A stretch of DNA of 64,000 nucleotides, taken from contig NC_068937.1 of NCBI RefSeq assembly GCF_016801865.2, positions 128,130,117-128,194,116 of the forward strand. The letters are read 5' to 3'. The DNA is from Culex pipiens pallens (Eukaryota > Arthropoda > Insecta > Diptera > Culicidae). The notes beneath the pieces were generated by a model. The model saw nothing but the letters and a program-made list of their open reading frames with translations, did not search any database and had not been told where the DNA came from. Shown here piece after piece: positions 9,661-21,246 of the stretch; within the stretch, counting starts at the first letter, position 1; every line of letters begins with the position of its first letter. Both the position numbers and the translations under genes were made by a program.

Positions 9661-12600
9661 TTTTAAAATTAAAAACTTCAAGAATTCAAAAATTCCTACA
9701 TTTTTAAATTCCTAAATTCCTTAGTTCCTATATTTCTGAAATTACTTAATTTCTAAATTCCTAAATTCTTAAATTCCCGAATTCCCAAATTTACAAATTC
9801 ACTTATTCACCAATTCCCAAATTCTTAAATTCCTAAGTTCCCAAATTCAAAAAAATCCCAAATTCACACATTCCCAAATTCCGTAATTCTCAAATTCCAA
9901 AATTCCCAAAATTCCAAAATCCCAAATTTCCAAATTCTTAAAATCCCAAATTCCCAAATTAACAAATTCTTAAATTCCCAAATTAACAAATTCACTTATT
10001 CCCAAATTCTTAAATTCCCAAATTCACAAATTCCTAAATTCCGTAATTCTCAAATTCCAAAATTCCCAAAATCCCAAATTTCCAAATTCTTAAATTCCCA
10101 AATTAACAAATTCTTCAATTTTCAAATTCCAAAATTACCAAATTCTTCAATTCCCAAATTAACAAATTCACGAATTCCCAAATTCTCCAATTTACAAATT
10201 CCCAAATTCTTAAATTCTTAAATTCCTAAATTCCTAAATTCCTAAATTCCTAAATTCCCAAATCCCCAAATTCCCAAATTCACAAATTCTTATATTCCCA
10301 ATTTTCTAAATTCCTTAATTCTCAAATTCCTAAATTCCTATATTCTTAAATTCCTAAATTCCTTTATTCCTAAATTCCTTTATTCCTAAATTCCTTTGTT
10401 CATAAATTCCTAAATTCCCAAGTTCCTAAATTCCCAAATTCTCAAATTCCCAATTTCAAAAATTCCCAAATTCCCAAATTCTTAAATTCCCAAATTCCCA
10501 AATTCCTAAATTCCCAAATTCCTGAATTCCCAAATTCCTAAATTCCCAAGTTCTCAAATTCCCCAATTCCCAAATTCCCTAATTCTTCTATTCCCAAATT
10601 CTTAAATTCTCAAATCCCTAAATTCCTTAATTCCTAAATTCCCAAATTCCTAAATTCTCAAATTTCTAGATTCCCAAATTTCCAAATTCCCAAAATCCCA
10701 AATTCACAAATTCTTACATTCCCAAATTTCTAAATTCCTAAATTCTCAAATTCCTAAATTCCTAAATTCCTAAATTCCCAAATTCCTAAATTCCTAAATT
10801 CCTAAATTCCTAAATTCCTGAATTCCTAAATTCCTAAATTCCTAAATTCCTAAATTCCTGAATTCCTAAATTCCAAAATTCCCAAGTTCCTAAATTCCCA
10901 AATTCTCAAATTCCCAGTTTCCAAAATTCCCAAATTCCCAAATTCTTAAATTCCCAAATTCCTAAATTCCCAAATTCCCAAATTCCCAAATTCCCGAATT
11001 CCCAAATTCCTAAATTCCCAAATTCTCAAATTCCCCAATTCCCAAATTCCCTTATTCTTTAATTCCCAAATTCTTAAATTCTCAAATCCCTAAATTCCTT
11101 AATTCCTAAATTCCCAAATTCCTAAATTCTCAAATTTCTAGATTCCCAAATTTCCCAATTCCCAAAATCCCAAATTCACAAATTCTTACATTCCCAAATT
11201 TCTAAATTCCCAAATTCTCAAATTCCTAAATTCCTTAATTCCTAAATTCCTAAATTCCTAAATTCCTAAATTCCTAAATTCCCAAGTTCCTAAATTCCCA
11301 AATTCTCAAATTCCCAATTTCCAAAATTCCCAAATTCCCAAATTCTTAAATTCCCAAATTCCTAAATTCCCAAATTCCCGAATTCCCAAATTCCTAAATT
11401 CCCAAATTCTCAAATTCCCCAATTCCCAAATCCCCTAATTCTTCAATTCCCAAATTCCCAAATTCTTTAATTCTCAAATTCCTAAATTCCTTAATTCCTA
11501 AATTCCCAAATTCCTAAATTCTCAAATTTCTAGATTCCTAAATTTCCAAATTCCCAAAATCCCAAATTCACAAATTCTTACATTCCCAAATTTCTAAATT
11601 CCTAAATTCTCAAATTCCTAAATTCCCAAATTCCTAAATTCCCAAATTCTCAAATTCCCAAATTCCCGAATTCCCAAATTCCTAAATTCCCAAATTCTCA
11701 AATTCTTTAATTCCCAAATTCCCAAATTCATAAATTCTCAAATCCCTAAATTCCTTTATTCCTAAATTCCCAAATTCCTAAATTCTCAAATTTCTAGATT
11801 CCCAAATTTCCAAATTCCCAAAATCCCAAATTCACAAATTCTTACATTCCCAAATTTCTAAATTCCTAAATTCTCAAATTCCTAAATTCCTAAATTCCTA
11901 AATTCCTAAATTCCTAAATTCCTAAATTCCTAAATTCCCAAGTTCCTAAATTCCCAAATTATCAAATTCCCAATTTCCAAAATTCCCAAATTCCCAAATT
12001 CTTAAATTCCCAAATTCCTAAATTCCCAAATTCCCGAATTCCCAAATTCCTAAATTCCCAAATTCTCAAATTCTCCAATTCCCAAATCCCCTAATTCTTC
12101 AATTCCCAAATTCTTTAATTCTCAAATTCCTAAATTCCTTAATTCCTAAATTCCCAAATTCCTAAATTCTCAAATTTCTAGATTCCTAAATTTCCAAATT
12201 CCCAAAATCCCAAATTCACAAATTCTTACATTCCCAAATTTCTAAATTCCTAAATTCTCAAATTCCTAAATACCTAAATTCCTTAATTCCTAAATTCCTA
12301 AATTCCTAAATTGCAAAATTCCCAAGTTCCTAAATTCCCAAATTCTCAAATTCCCAATTTTCAAAATTCCCAAATTCTTTAATTCCCAAATTCCCAAATT
12401 CCCAAATTCCCAAATTCCCAAATTCTTAAATTCCTAAATTCTCAAATTTCCCAATTCCCAAATTCCCTAATTCTTCAATTCCCAAATTCCCAAATTCTTA
12501 AATTCTCAAATCCCTAAATTCCTTAATTCCTAAATTCTCAAATTTCTAGATTCCCAAATTTCCAAATTCCCAAAATCCCAAATTCACAAATTCTTACATT

Positions 12601-13452
12601 CCCAAATTTCTAAATTCCTAAATTCTCAAATTCCTAAATTCCTAAATTCCTAAATTCCAAAATTCCTCAATTCCTAAATTCCTAAATTCCTGAATTCCTA
12701 AATTCCTAAATTTCTAAATTCCTGAATTCCTAAATTCCTAAATTCCCAGGTTCCCAAATTCCCAAATTCTCAAATTCCCAATTTTCAAAATTCACAAATT
12801 CCCAAATTCTTAAATTCCCAAATTCCTAAATTCCCAAATTCCCAAATTCCTAAATTCTCAAATTCCCAAATTCCCTAATTCTTCAATTCCCAAATTCCCA
12901 AATCCCCTAATTCTTCAATTCCCGAATTCCTAAATTCTTAAATTTTCAATTCCCTAAATTCCTAAATTCCTAAATTCTCAAATTCCTTAATTCCCAAATC
13001 CCCAAATTCACAAATTCTTAAATTCCCAAATTTCCAAATCCCCTAATTCTTCAATTCCCAAATTCCTAAATTCTTAAATTCTCAAATCCTCAAATTCCTT
13101 AATTCCTAAATTCCCAAATTCCTAAATTCTCAAATTCCTAAATTCCCAAATATCCGAATTCCCAAAATCCCAAATTCCCCAATTCACAAATTCCCAAATT
13201 CCCAAATTCCCAAAATCCCAAATTCCCATATTCCCAAATTCCCAAATTTCCATATTCCCATATTCCCAAATTCCCAAATTCCCAAATTCCCATATTCCCA
13301 AATTCCTAAATTCCTAAATTTCTTGTATTCCCATTCCCAAATTCCCAAATTTCCATATTCCCAAATTCTCAAATTCCCAAAATCCCAAATTCCCAAATTC
13401 CTAAATTCCCATATTCCCAAATTCCTAAATTTCTTGTATTCCCATATTCCAA
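9661..13452 (-). repeat. Mixed 8-bp array (AAATTCCC/AAATTCCT) with higher-order repeats
   Basis: About 3.8 kb of 8-bp units, mainly TTCCCAAA, TTCCTAAA and TTCTTAAA. A block of about 95 bp that starts AATTTCTAGATTCC recurs at 10661, 11133, 11525, 11789, 12173 and 12541. The six starts are 472, 392, 264, 384 and 368 bp apart, all exact multiples of 8. The minus strand is T/G-rich (TTTGGGAA, TTTAGGAA). No gene is present. Confidence 0.95.
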
Positions 13453-13453
13453 A

Positions 13454-13463
13454 TACACACACA

Positions 13464-13534
<71 letters not shown>
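13454..13534. repeat. (CA)n microsatellite
   Basis: About 40 CA dinucleotides with one CT interruption near 13464, at the outer edge of the 8-bp block. Confidence 0.97.
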
Positions 13535-13536
<2 letters not shown>

Positions 13537-13861
13537 GTAGTAGTTTTTTAATTAATGATTTTTTTTGCCTCAATAAATAAAAAAAACGAATCAACTTTTT
13601 TACTGAACCAAAAGAAATATCCAACGGTCAATTCAAAAACCAAATCCAACGGTCAATTCAAAAACCGAATAAATCGTTCGGGATGGCTGCGTGCTTTCTG
13701 TTTTGCCAGGCGTCACCAACCGTGACGACTCAAAATCAACAACATTGTTCTCGATTTTGATGCAAATGTTACCGGACGACTGGTCGACAACATTCTGAAA
13801 CGAATTTCAGAACGAATCGAGAACAATGTTGTCGATTTCCCGGACAGGATTTCTATCCGTG

Positions 13862-15436
13862 TAGATTTAATTAAATTTACTTGAATTTAGTTACATATTG
13901 CTTAATTCACACCCACTTAGTTATCTTTGGCTAAATTAAGTTTTATTCAGTTAAAATTAGTTAAATTAAGTTCAATTGACATAAATTGAGTTATATTTAG
14001 TTAAACTTTATAGTTAAATTAAGTTTATTTTAGTTAGATAAAATATACTTAAATTTAGTTAAATTTAGTCAAATTTAGTTAAATTTCGTTAGATTTAATT
14101 AGATTGAATTAAATTTAGTAGAATTTGGTTACAAAATAAGTCAAATTTAGTTAAGTTAAATTAAGTTTATTTAATTAAGTTTCGTAAAATTTTGCTTAAT
14201 TTAATTCAATTAAGTTGAATTTAGTTAGATTAAGTTGGATTTAGTTAACTTCAGTTGAATTTAGTTAGATTTAGTTACATATAGTAAAATTTAGTTAGAT
14301 TTAGTCAAATTTTACTTAAATTTAGTTAAATTACGTTAGATTGAATTAATATTAGTTGAATTTAGTTACAACTAGTCAAAATAAGTAAAAATTAGTTAGA
14401 TTAAGTAAAATTCAATTAAGTTTCGTAATATTTCGCTTAATTTATTTCAATATTAATAACTTTGGTTAAATTAAGTTAAATAAAGTTAAAATAAATTAAA
14501 TTAAGTAAAATTTACTAAAATTTAGTTACATTGTTTTAAATGAAATACAGTTACATTTAGTTAAATTTAGTTGAATTTAGTTACATTAAGTCAAAATAAG
14601 TCAAATTTAGGTAGATTAAGTAAAATTTAATTTAATTCCGTACAATTTCACTTAATTTATTTCAATTTAGTTAAATTTAGTTGAATTGAGTAAAATTTTG
14701 TTAAATTGAGTTATATTTAGTTAAATATAGTGATATTTAGTTAAACTTAGTTAAATTTAGTTAAATTCAGTTAAATTTAGTTAGATTTAGTTTCATTTAG
14801 TTATATTTAGCCAAGTTTAGATAAATTTATACAAATTTAGTTAAATTTAGGTTGATTTATTAAATTTAGTTGAATTTAGTAACATTTAGTCAAAATAAGT
14901 TAAAGTTATTTTAATTAAGTAACATTTAATTACGTTTCGTTAAAATTTCGCTAAATTTATTTCAATTTAGTAAACTTTGGATAAAATTAAGTTATATTTA
15001 GTTGAAATTAGTTAAATTATGGTAAATTGATCTAGATTGAGTTATATTTAGTTTAATATAGTTATATTTAGTAAAACTTTGTTGAATTTAGTCAAATTTA
15101 GTTGATTTTAGTTAGATTTAGTTAAATTTACTTGAAATTAGTTAAATGTAGTCAAATTTAGTTAGATTTAATTAAATTTAGTTGAATTAAGTTACACTTA
15201 GTCAAAATAAGTAAAATTTAGTTAGATTTAGTTAAAAGTTAATTAAGTTTCGTATTTTTTTTTGTTAAATGAAGTTATATTTAGTTAAACTTACTTAAAT
15301 TTAGTTCAATTTAGAAAAAAATTCTAAAATTTAGTTTAATTGAGTTATATTCAGTTAAATTTAGTTATATCTAGTTAAGCTTATTTAAATTTTGTTAAAT
15401 TCAGTTGAATTTAGTTAGATTTAATGAAATTTAGTT
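13862..15436 (+). repeat. Degenerate 10-bp satellite (TTTAGTTAAA), segment 2
   Basis: About 1.6 kb of diverged copies of the same 10-bp unit as segment 1, same orientation. It ends exactly at the left terminus of the foldback element, and TAGTT occurs on both sides of that element. Confidence 0.9.
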
Positions 15437-17452
15437 CACGGGTCCCCCACAGACCGTTATTATGAAGAAAAAATTTCCACCCAAACCAATGATTGGACAT
15501 GGTTTCTGGGACCATTTCGCACCTCTGGGCCAAGTTTCAAAATATTTGCCGGCAGAAATTTCGAATACGGTCAGTTTTAGTATTTTTAGTTGAAATTAAG
15601 GGGAAACTGCATGTAAAATGCGTAGGAAAAGTTCAAAGTTTCAATGTTTTAACTCTTAAACGTTACTGGTCATGGTTTTAACTTGTACTTACATGTAGCA
15701 GAATGATATAAAACGATTTACGGAACTGACTTAGCCAGATTAAGCCTTAGTTAAGTGACTTAAGTACATTATTTACAAGTTTTTATCGAAATATTTTTTT
15801 AAAAACTCCTGCATTAGGCAATTTTAAGTCTAGGAAGACTAGATTGCATAAAAATAATCAAAATGGGGTGACTTTGAGCCAAGGGGTGACAATGTACAAA
15901 AGATTGTTTTGATAAGCATTAAGTTTATGTCAATATTTGCTTGTAGACTGCTTGATTTGGTCTATTTATGTTCCCAAACCCAAAAATAATTTGATGATAT
16001 TGTTTCGCAGATCGCAAATTAATATGTTTTAAAAGACCTATTGATTTTAAATCATCTATAAGTGACAAATTGAAAAATGATACGCACATGTTCCAGTTCT
16101 GAATCGATACGTTCTGAATACAAATAAAAGAAAAAAAACAATTATGTGACGTGGCAAGTTTGTAGCATTGCATTAATCATATTATTGTTTTTTTTTGTTT
16201 TAAAACGTTTAGAAATTTGAACCATACGAATGAAATGTAGTGAGTATTTCAGCTAGCATTTTGCTCAAACATTTTTGTTGCCCTGTGTAATGATTATAAT
16301 TAGCAAAAGTTTAATGGCACAACTTCCCACAGGATTAATATTTCAAATCAATTATGATTTTGCAAAATTGCAGTTAATCATCATAAAAACTGTAATGTAT
16401 TGTTGAAACAGTATGATCATCGTTGAAATTCATCAAAAAAAAATTATTAATCAGCAAGTACTTTTACTGATAATATATTCAGTAAAACAAAACCCACTCC
16501 TGTCTCATGTGAAAACACAACCACTCATCCACTATTTAAACAAGCCTGGCATATCCTAAGAAAATGTGAAAATAGTATAGTCTAATATGTATAGGTTATT
16601 GAACTTATACATATTTACATATGAAGGACGATGTAAGTTTTCAATGTAGTTTGTGTCTTAAAACTCTTGTCAGGGTCCAACAATAAGGCTAAAAATCCTT
16701 TGTAGTTTTGTTTCGTTCTTATTCAACGTTCTATGGAATATTTTAAAATTGTGGGAGAGGACAACAATATTTGCTTATCGAGCTTGTTGTTAAGCTATTT
16801 AATAGACAAAAATCATCACACCGTCTTTTCAAACTGAATTTACTAACTAACGGAACAAACACAGAACACCCAGAGGAGATGGGCGGGAATCGAACCCGGG
16901 CCCCTTAGCACACATGAGGAATCGGCAGCCGAAGCCGCTAACCACCGCGCCACGGGGTCCTCAGTTAGTTATTAAACAAACGTAAAATTTGGTACAATGT
17001 CACCCCTTGGCTCAAAGTCACCCCATTTTAATTATTTTTATGCAATCCAGTCTTCCTAGACTTAAAATTGCCTAATGTATGAGTTTTTAAAAAAATATTT
17101 CGATAAAAACTTGTAAATAATGTACTTAAGTCACTTAACTAAGGCTTAATCCGGCTAAGTCAGTTCCGTAAATCGTTTTATATCATTCTGCTACATGTAA
17201 GTACAATTTAAAACCATGACCAGTAACATTTAAGAGTTAAAACATTGAAACTTTGAACTTTTCCTACGCATTTTACATGCGGTTTCCCCTTAATTTCAAC
17301 TAAAAATACTAAAACTGACCGTATTCGAAATTTCTGCCGGCAAATATTTTGAAACTTGGCCCAGAGGTGCAAAATGGTCCCAGAAACCATGTCCAATCAT
17401 TGGTTTGGGTGGAAATTTTTTCTTCATAATAATGGTTTGTGGGGGACCCGTG
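15437..17452. mobile_element. 2.0-kb foldback element with 460-bp inverted arms
   Basis: The arms 15437-15899 and about 16991-17452 are nearly identical reverse complements, beginning CACGGGTCCCCCACA. Translating each arm outward-in gives the same 62-residue peptide with three differences, which shows arm similarity rather than a gene. TAGTT directly flanks both ends (15432-15436, 17453-17457). Since the surrounding satellite is full of TAGTT, the target-site duplication could be coincidental. The 1.1-kb loop carries a tRNA-like segment and no transposase. Confidence 0.85.
16873..16960 (-). repeat. tRNA-derived (SINE-like) segment
   Basis: On the minus strand an A-box-like GTGGCGCGGTGG is followed about 55 bases later by a consensus B box, GGTTCGATTCC. 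The anticodon arm is not convincing and the variable region is long, so this is a tRNA-derived repeat rather than a functional tRNA gene. It lies in the loop of the foldback element. Confidence 0.6.
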
Positions 17453-19845
17453 TAGTTACATTTAGTTAAAGTAAGAAAAATTTAGTTAGATTAAGGTGGT
17501 TAAACTTAGTTAAATTTAGTTTTGTTTAGTTAAGTTCAGTTAAATCTAGTTGAGTTTTGTTGAATTTATTTAGATTTAATTAAATTAAATAACATTTAGT
17601 GAAATTTAATCAATAAAATTTTACTAACATATAGTTAAATTCAGTTAAATTTAGTTGTATTCAGTTAGATTTTATTAAATCTAGTTGAATTTAGTAACAT
17701 TCAGTGAAATTTAGTAAAAATTAGTTAAGTTTAGTTAAATTCAGTTGAAATTAATTAAATTTAGTAAAAATAAGTTAAATTAAGTTTAATTCAGTTGAAA
17801 TTAATTAAATTTATTAAAATTTAGTTAAATTTATTCAAATTTCGTAAAATTTAGTAAAATTTAGTTAAAATAATAAAATTTATTTAGATTCAGTAAAATT
17901 TAATTAAGTTTAGTAATATGTTGTTTAATTTATTTCAATTAAGCTACATTTGGCTTTGTTAAGTTATATTAAGTTAAAATAAGTAATATTCAGTTAATAT
18001 TCGTTAAGTTCAGTTAAATTCAGTAAAAAAAAAGAAAAAAATATTTAGGTTCATTAAAATTTTCGTTAATTTATTTCAAATTGGATAAATTTAGTTAGAT
18101 TAAGCTTGACTTTGTTGAATTTACTTAAATTTAGTTTAATTCACATAAAATTGGCTAAATTTGAATCAGTTTAAAAAAGGTAAATAAATTTAAATTAAGC
18201 CGAATTAAATTAAATTTAGTGAAATTAGGTTAAATTTAGTAAAATTAAATAAAATGTTGTTGAATTAAGTTAAATTTACCTAAATTAAGCAAAATTATGT
18301 TTAATATACCTAAATGTGATTAAATTTAGTTGAATTTAACTAAGTTAAGTTAAGTTTGGCTAAATTTAGTAAAGTTTTGCTAAATTTAGTTAAATTTATG
18401 CAAAATTTGCTGAGTTTATTTAAATTTTGTTAAAATGAATTAAATGAAGTATAATTTAGTTAAATATGGCTAAATTTGTTGAAATTACTTAAATTTGGCT
18501 AAATTTAGTTAAATTACTTTGAATTAGGTAAATTTAGAAACTAAAATTTAGTGAAGTTTAGTAAATCTATGTTTAATTTGGTTGAATTCAGTAAGTTTAA
18601 TAATTTTTAGTAATCTTTGTTAAATTTAGTAAAGTTAAGTAAAATTGAGTAAATTTTATTTAAATTGAGTTAAAATTTGATTAAATTAAGATAAACTAAG
18701 TTTAATTGGTAGAATCAAGCTAAATAAAGTCAAATTTAGTTAAATTATGTTATAATTAGTAATATTGAGTTAAATTTGGCAGAACTTAAGTCAATTAATT
18801 TAAATTAAGCTAATTTTAGTTAAATTAAGTTAAATTTAGTTTAAAAATGATAAGTTTAGCAAAATTTTGTAAAATTTAGTTTAAATTGGCTAAAATTTGT
18901 TAAATTCAGTTAAATTTTATCAAAGTAAGTAAAATTTGGTTAGATTAAGCAAAATTTATTTATGTTTAGTAAAATTTCGCTTAATTGAGTAAAGTTTGAC
19001 TAAATAAAGTAGTTGAAAGCTTAATTCGCTTTAGTTAAATTGAGATTAATTTACTTAAATAGGGCTAAATTTAGATAAAATGAGTAAAAGAGAGTTTTAT
19101 TACTTTCAATTCAGTCAAATTAAATTAAATTAAGTTAAATAATATAGAATTTAGTTAAATTTACTTCAATTAAGTTAATTTAAGTTAAATTTATCTAAAT
19201 TAAGTTAAATTGTGTTAAATATTGTTGTTTGTTTGTTGGGTTTATTTATTTGACCAGTTAAATTAAACTAAATTTAGTTAAGCTTGGTTAATTTTTGTTT
19301 AATTCTGTTGAATTAGGGTAAGTTTAATAAATTTTATTAAACTTCAAAATTGATTTAAATTAGGTTAAATCGAGTTAAATTAAGTTAAATTGGGTTAAAT
19401 TAAGATAAACTTAGTTAAAATTGGTAGAATGAAGAGGAAAAAAGTCTAATTTCGTTAAATTATGTTATATTTAGTAAAATTGAGTCAAATTTGGTAGAAT
19501 TTAAGTCAGTTCAATCAAATTAAGGCAAATTCAGTTAAATTTTGTAACATTTAGTTCAAATATGTTAAATTAAGCAAAATTTGGTAAAAATTTAGTCCAA
19601 TTCGGCTGAAATCAGTAAAATTTAGTTGAATTAAGTTAAAATAAGCTCAATTTAGTAAAATTTTGTTTAATTTAGTTAAATGTGGCTGCATTTAGTTTAA
19701 TTTAAATAATTTTGCCTATTTTTTTAAATATTAAGTTAAATTTGATTTAATTTACCTAAATTAACTTTGATTCAGTTAAATTTAGTAACATTTTGCTAAA
19801 TTCAGCTAAATTTAGTAAAATATAGTTAGTTTAGTTTTTTTTAAT
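17453..19845 (+). repeat. Degenerate 10-bp satellite (TTTAGTTAAA), segment 3
   Basis: About 2.4 kb of the same satellite, increasingly diverged towards 19000 with GGCTAAATTT and TTAAATTAAG variants. With segments 1 and 2 it amounts to about 4.3 kb interrupted by two insertions. Confidence 0.9.
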
Positions 19846-20600
19846 TATTGTATATTTGTATATTTATTTTTGTATTTTTGTATTTTTTGCATTTTTGTAT
19901 TTTTGTATTTTTGTATTTTTGTATTTTTCTATTTTTGAATTTTTGTATTTTTGTATTTTTGTATTTTTGTATTTTTGTATTTTTGTATTTTTGTATTTTT
20001 GTATTTTTGTATTTTTGTATTTTTGTATTTTCGTATTTTTGTATTTTTGTATTTTTGTATTTTTGTATTTTTGTATTTTTGTATTTTTGTATTTTTGTAT
20101 TTTTGTATTTTTGTATTTTTGTATTTTTGTATTTTTGTATTTTTGTATTTTTGTATTTTTGTATTTTTGTATTTTGTATTTTTGTATTTTTGTATTTTTG
20201 TATTTTTGTATTTTTGTATTTTTGTATTTTTGTATTTTTGTATTTTTGTATTTTTGTATTTTTGTATTTTTGTATTTTTGTATTTTTGTATTTTTGTATT
20301 TTTGTATTTTTGTATTTTTGTATTTTTGTATTTTTGTATTTTTGTATTTTTGTATTTTTGTATTTTTGTATTTTTGTATTTTTGTATTTTTGTATTCTTG
20401 TATTTTTGTTTTTTTTGTTTTTTTGTTTTTTTTTTGTATTTTTGTATTTTTATATTTTTATTTTTTTGTATTTTTGTATTATTTTTGTATTTTTGTATTT
20501 TTGTTTTTTTTTTGTATTTTTGTATTTTTGTATTTTGTATTTTTTGTATTTTTGTATTTTGTATTTTTGTATTTTTGTATTTTTGTTTTTTTTTGTTTCT
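19846..20600 (+). repeat. 8-bp array (GTATTTTT)n
   Basis: About 90 units of GTATTTTT, very homogeneous from 19930 to 20400 and degenerate at both edges. All three forward frames read the octapeptide FCIFVFLY, which accounts for the 236-263 codon frames here. These are not genes. Confidence 0.95.
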
Positions 20601-20866
20601 TTGGGTATTTTTTGCATGTTTAAAGAAAATATTGAGTAATGTTGGAGACTTTTGGCCTTAAAAGAACTACTGTAGGAACGAAACATAGTAAAAAGTAAAA
20701 TCGATCAAAAATTAATGTTTTTGGGGAAAATAAATTAATGAGAACTTTGAAAAGTGAAGCGCCTTCGGCAATGGAACAAAAAGAGTGTGAGAAGTGATTA
20801 CACTCTCGCAATAAGAAGCAAAAAAAAGCACTTTAGCAGATCAACGCTGGTCAGTTGAGGTTCATC
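20601..20866. other. Short unique stretch between array and assembly gap
   Basis: About 260 bp with no recognisable exon. FBXO11 should continue here on the minus strand if the gap were small, but neither frame resembles its beta-helix repeats or zinc finger. Confidence 0.5.
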
Positions 20867-20966
20867 NNNNNNNNNNNNNNNNNNNNNNNNNNNNNNNNNN
20901 NNNNNNNNNNNNNNNNNNNNNNNNNNNNNNNNNNNNNNNNNNNNNNNNNNNNNNNNNNNNNNNNNN
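20867..20966. other. Assembly gap (100 N)
   Basis: Exactly 100 Ns, the usual placeholder for unknown length. It cuts the fifth FBXO11 coding exon. Confidence 1.
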
Positions 20967-21246
20967 ACGCCGGCCAACGTATTCGCGTAAACTTCGTTCT
21001 CCTCGATCAAACCCTGTCCCTTCTCATGTACGTAGATTCCTCCGTGCTGTCCATGGTGAATCTTGTTGTGCCGCACGATCGGATCGCTCGTCGTACGGAT
21101 CTGTATACCGGCCAGTGCATTCCCGTAGATATTGTTGTGCTCGATTAGGCCACGACCCTCCCCAAAGATATAAACCCCACCCTGATGCCCATTGTAGATC
21201 TCGTTCTTCCGTATCGTCGGATTGCTGTTGGATGTGATCCATACAC
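20967..21246 (-). CDS. FBXO11: FBXO11 exon 5, interrupted by gap
   Basis: The exon starts after acceptor TCTCTCGCAG (VWITSNSNPTIRKNEIYNG) and reads about 92 codons to NTLAG, where the N run begins. It is open at the gap edge, so the exon is incomplete. Confidence 0.93.

Larger units (their letters stand above)
6748..13861. mobile_element. 7.1-kb TIR-bounded insertion filled with 8-bp repeat arrays
   Basis: The left end CACGGATAGAAATCCGGTCC (6748-6767) is repeated inverted at 13842-13861 with one difference, and weaker inverted similarity continues for about 100 bp inward (words GATT-CGTTTCA-AATGTT). TA dinucleotides flank both ends (6746-6747, 13862-13863), as in Tc1/mariner-type insertions, and the 10-bp satellite lies on both sides. 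No transposase frame is visible. The interior holds an exon-like fragment, a GAA tract, four 8-bp repeat zones and a CA microsatellite. The TIRs and target site are seen; the superfamily is inference. Confidence 0.7.

Noticed and set aside
9661..13452. CRISPR-like array
   Set aside because: Units are 8 bp with no unique spacers; this is eukaryotic satellite DNA.
15493..17396. Pair of matching 62-codon frames on opposite strands
   Set aside because: They reflect the inverted arms of the foldback element, not two copies of a gene.
19848..20661. Three overlapping plus-strand frames of 236-263 codons rich in Phe, Cys and Ile
   Set aside because: Pure product of the GTATTTTT array.
20798..20866. 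Continuation of FBXO11 to the left of the gap
   Set aside because: The frame only appears continuous because Ns are read through; the residues after the gap do not resemble the protein family.
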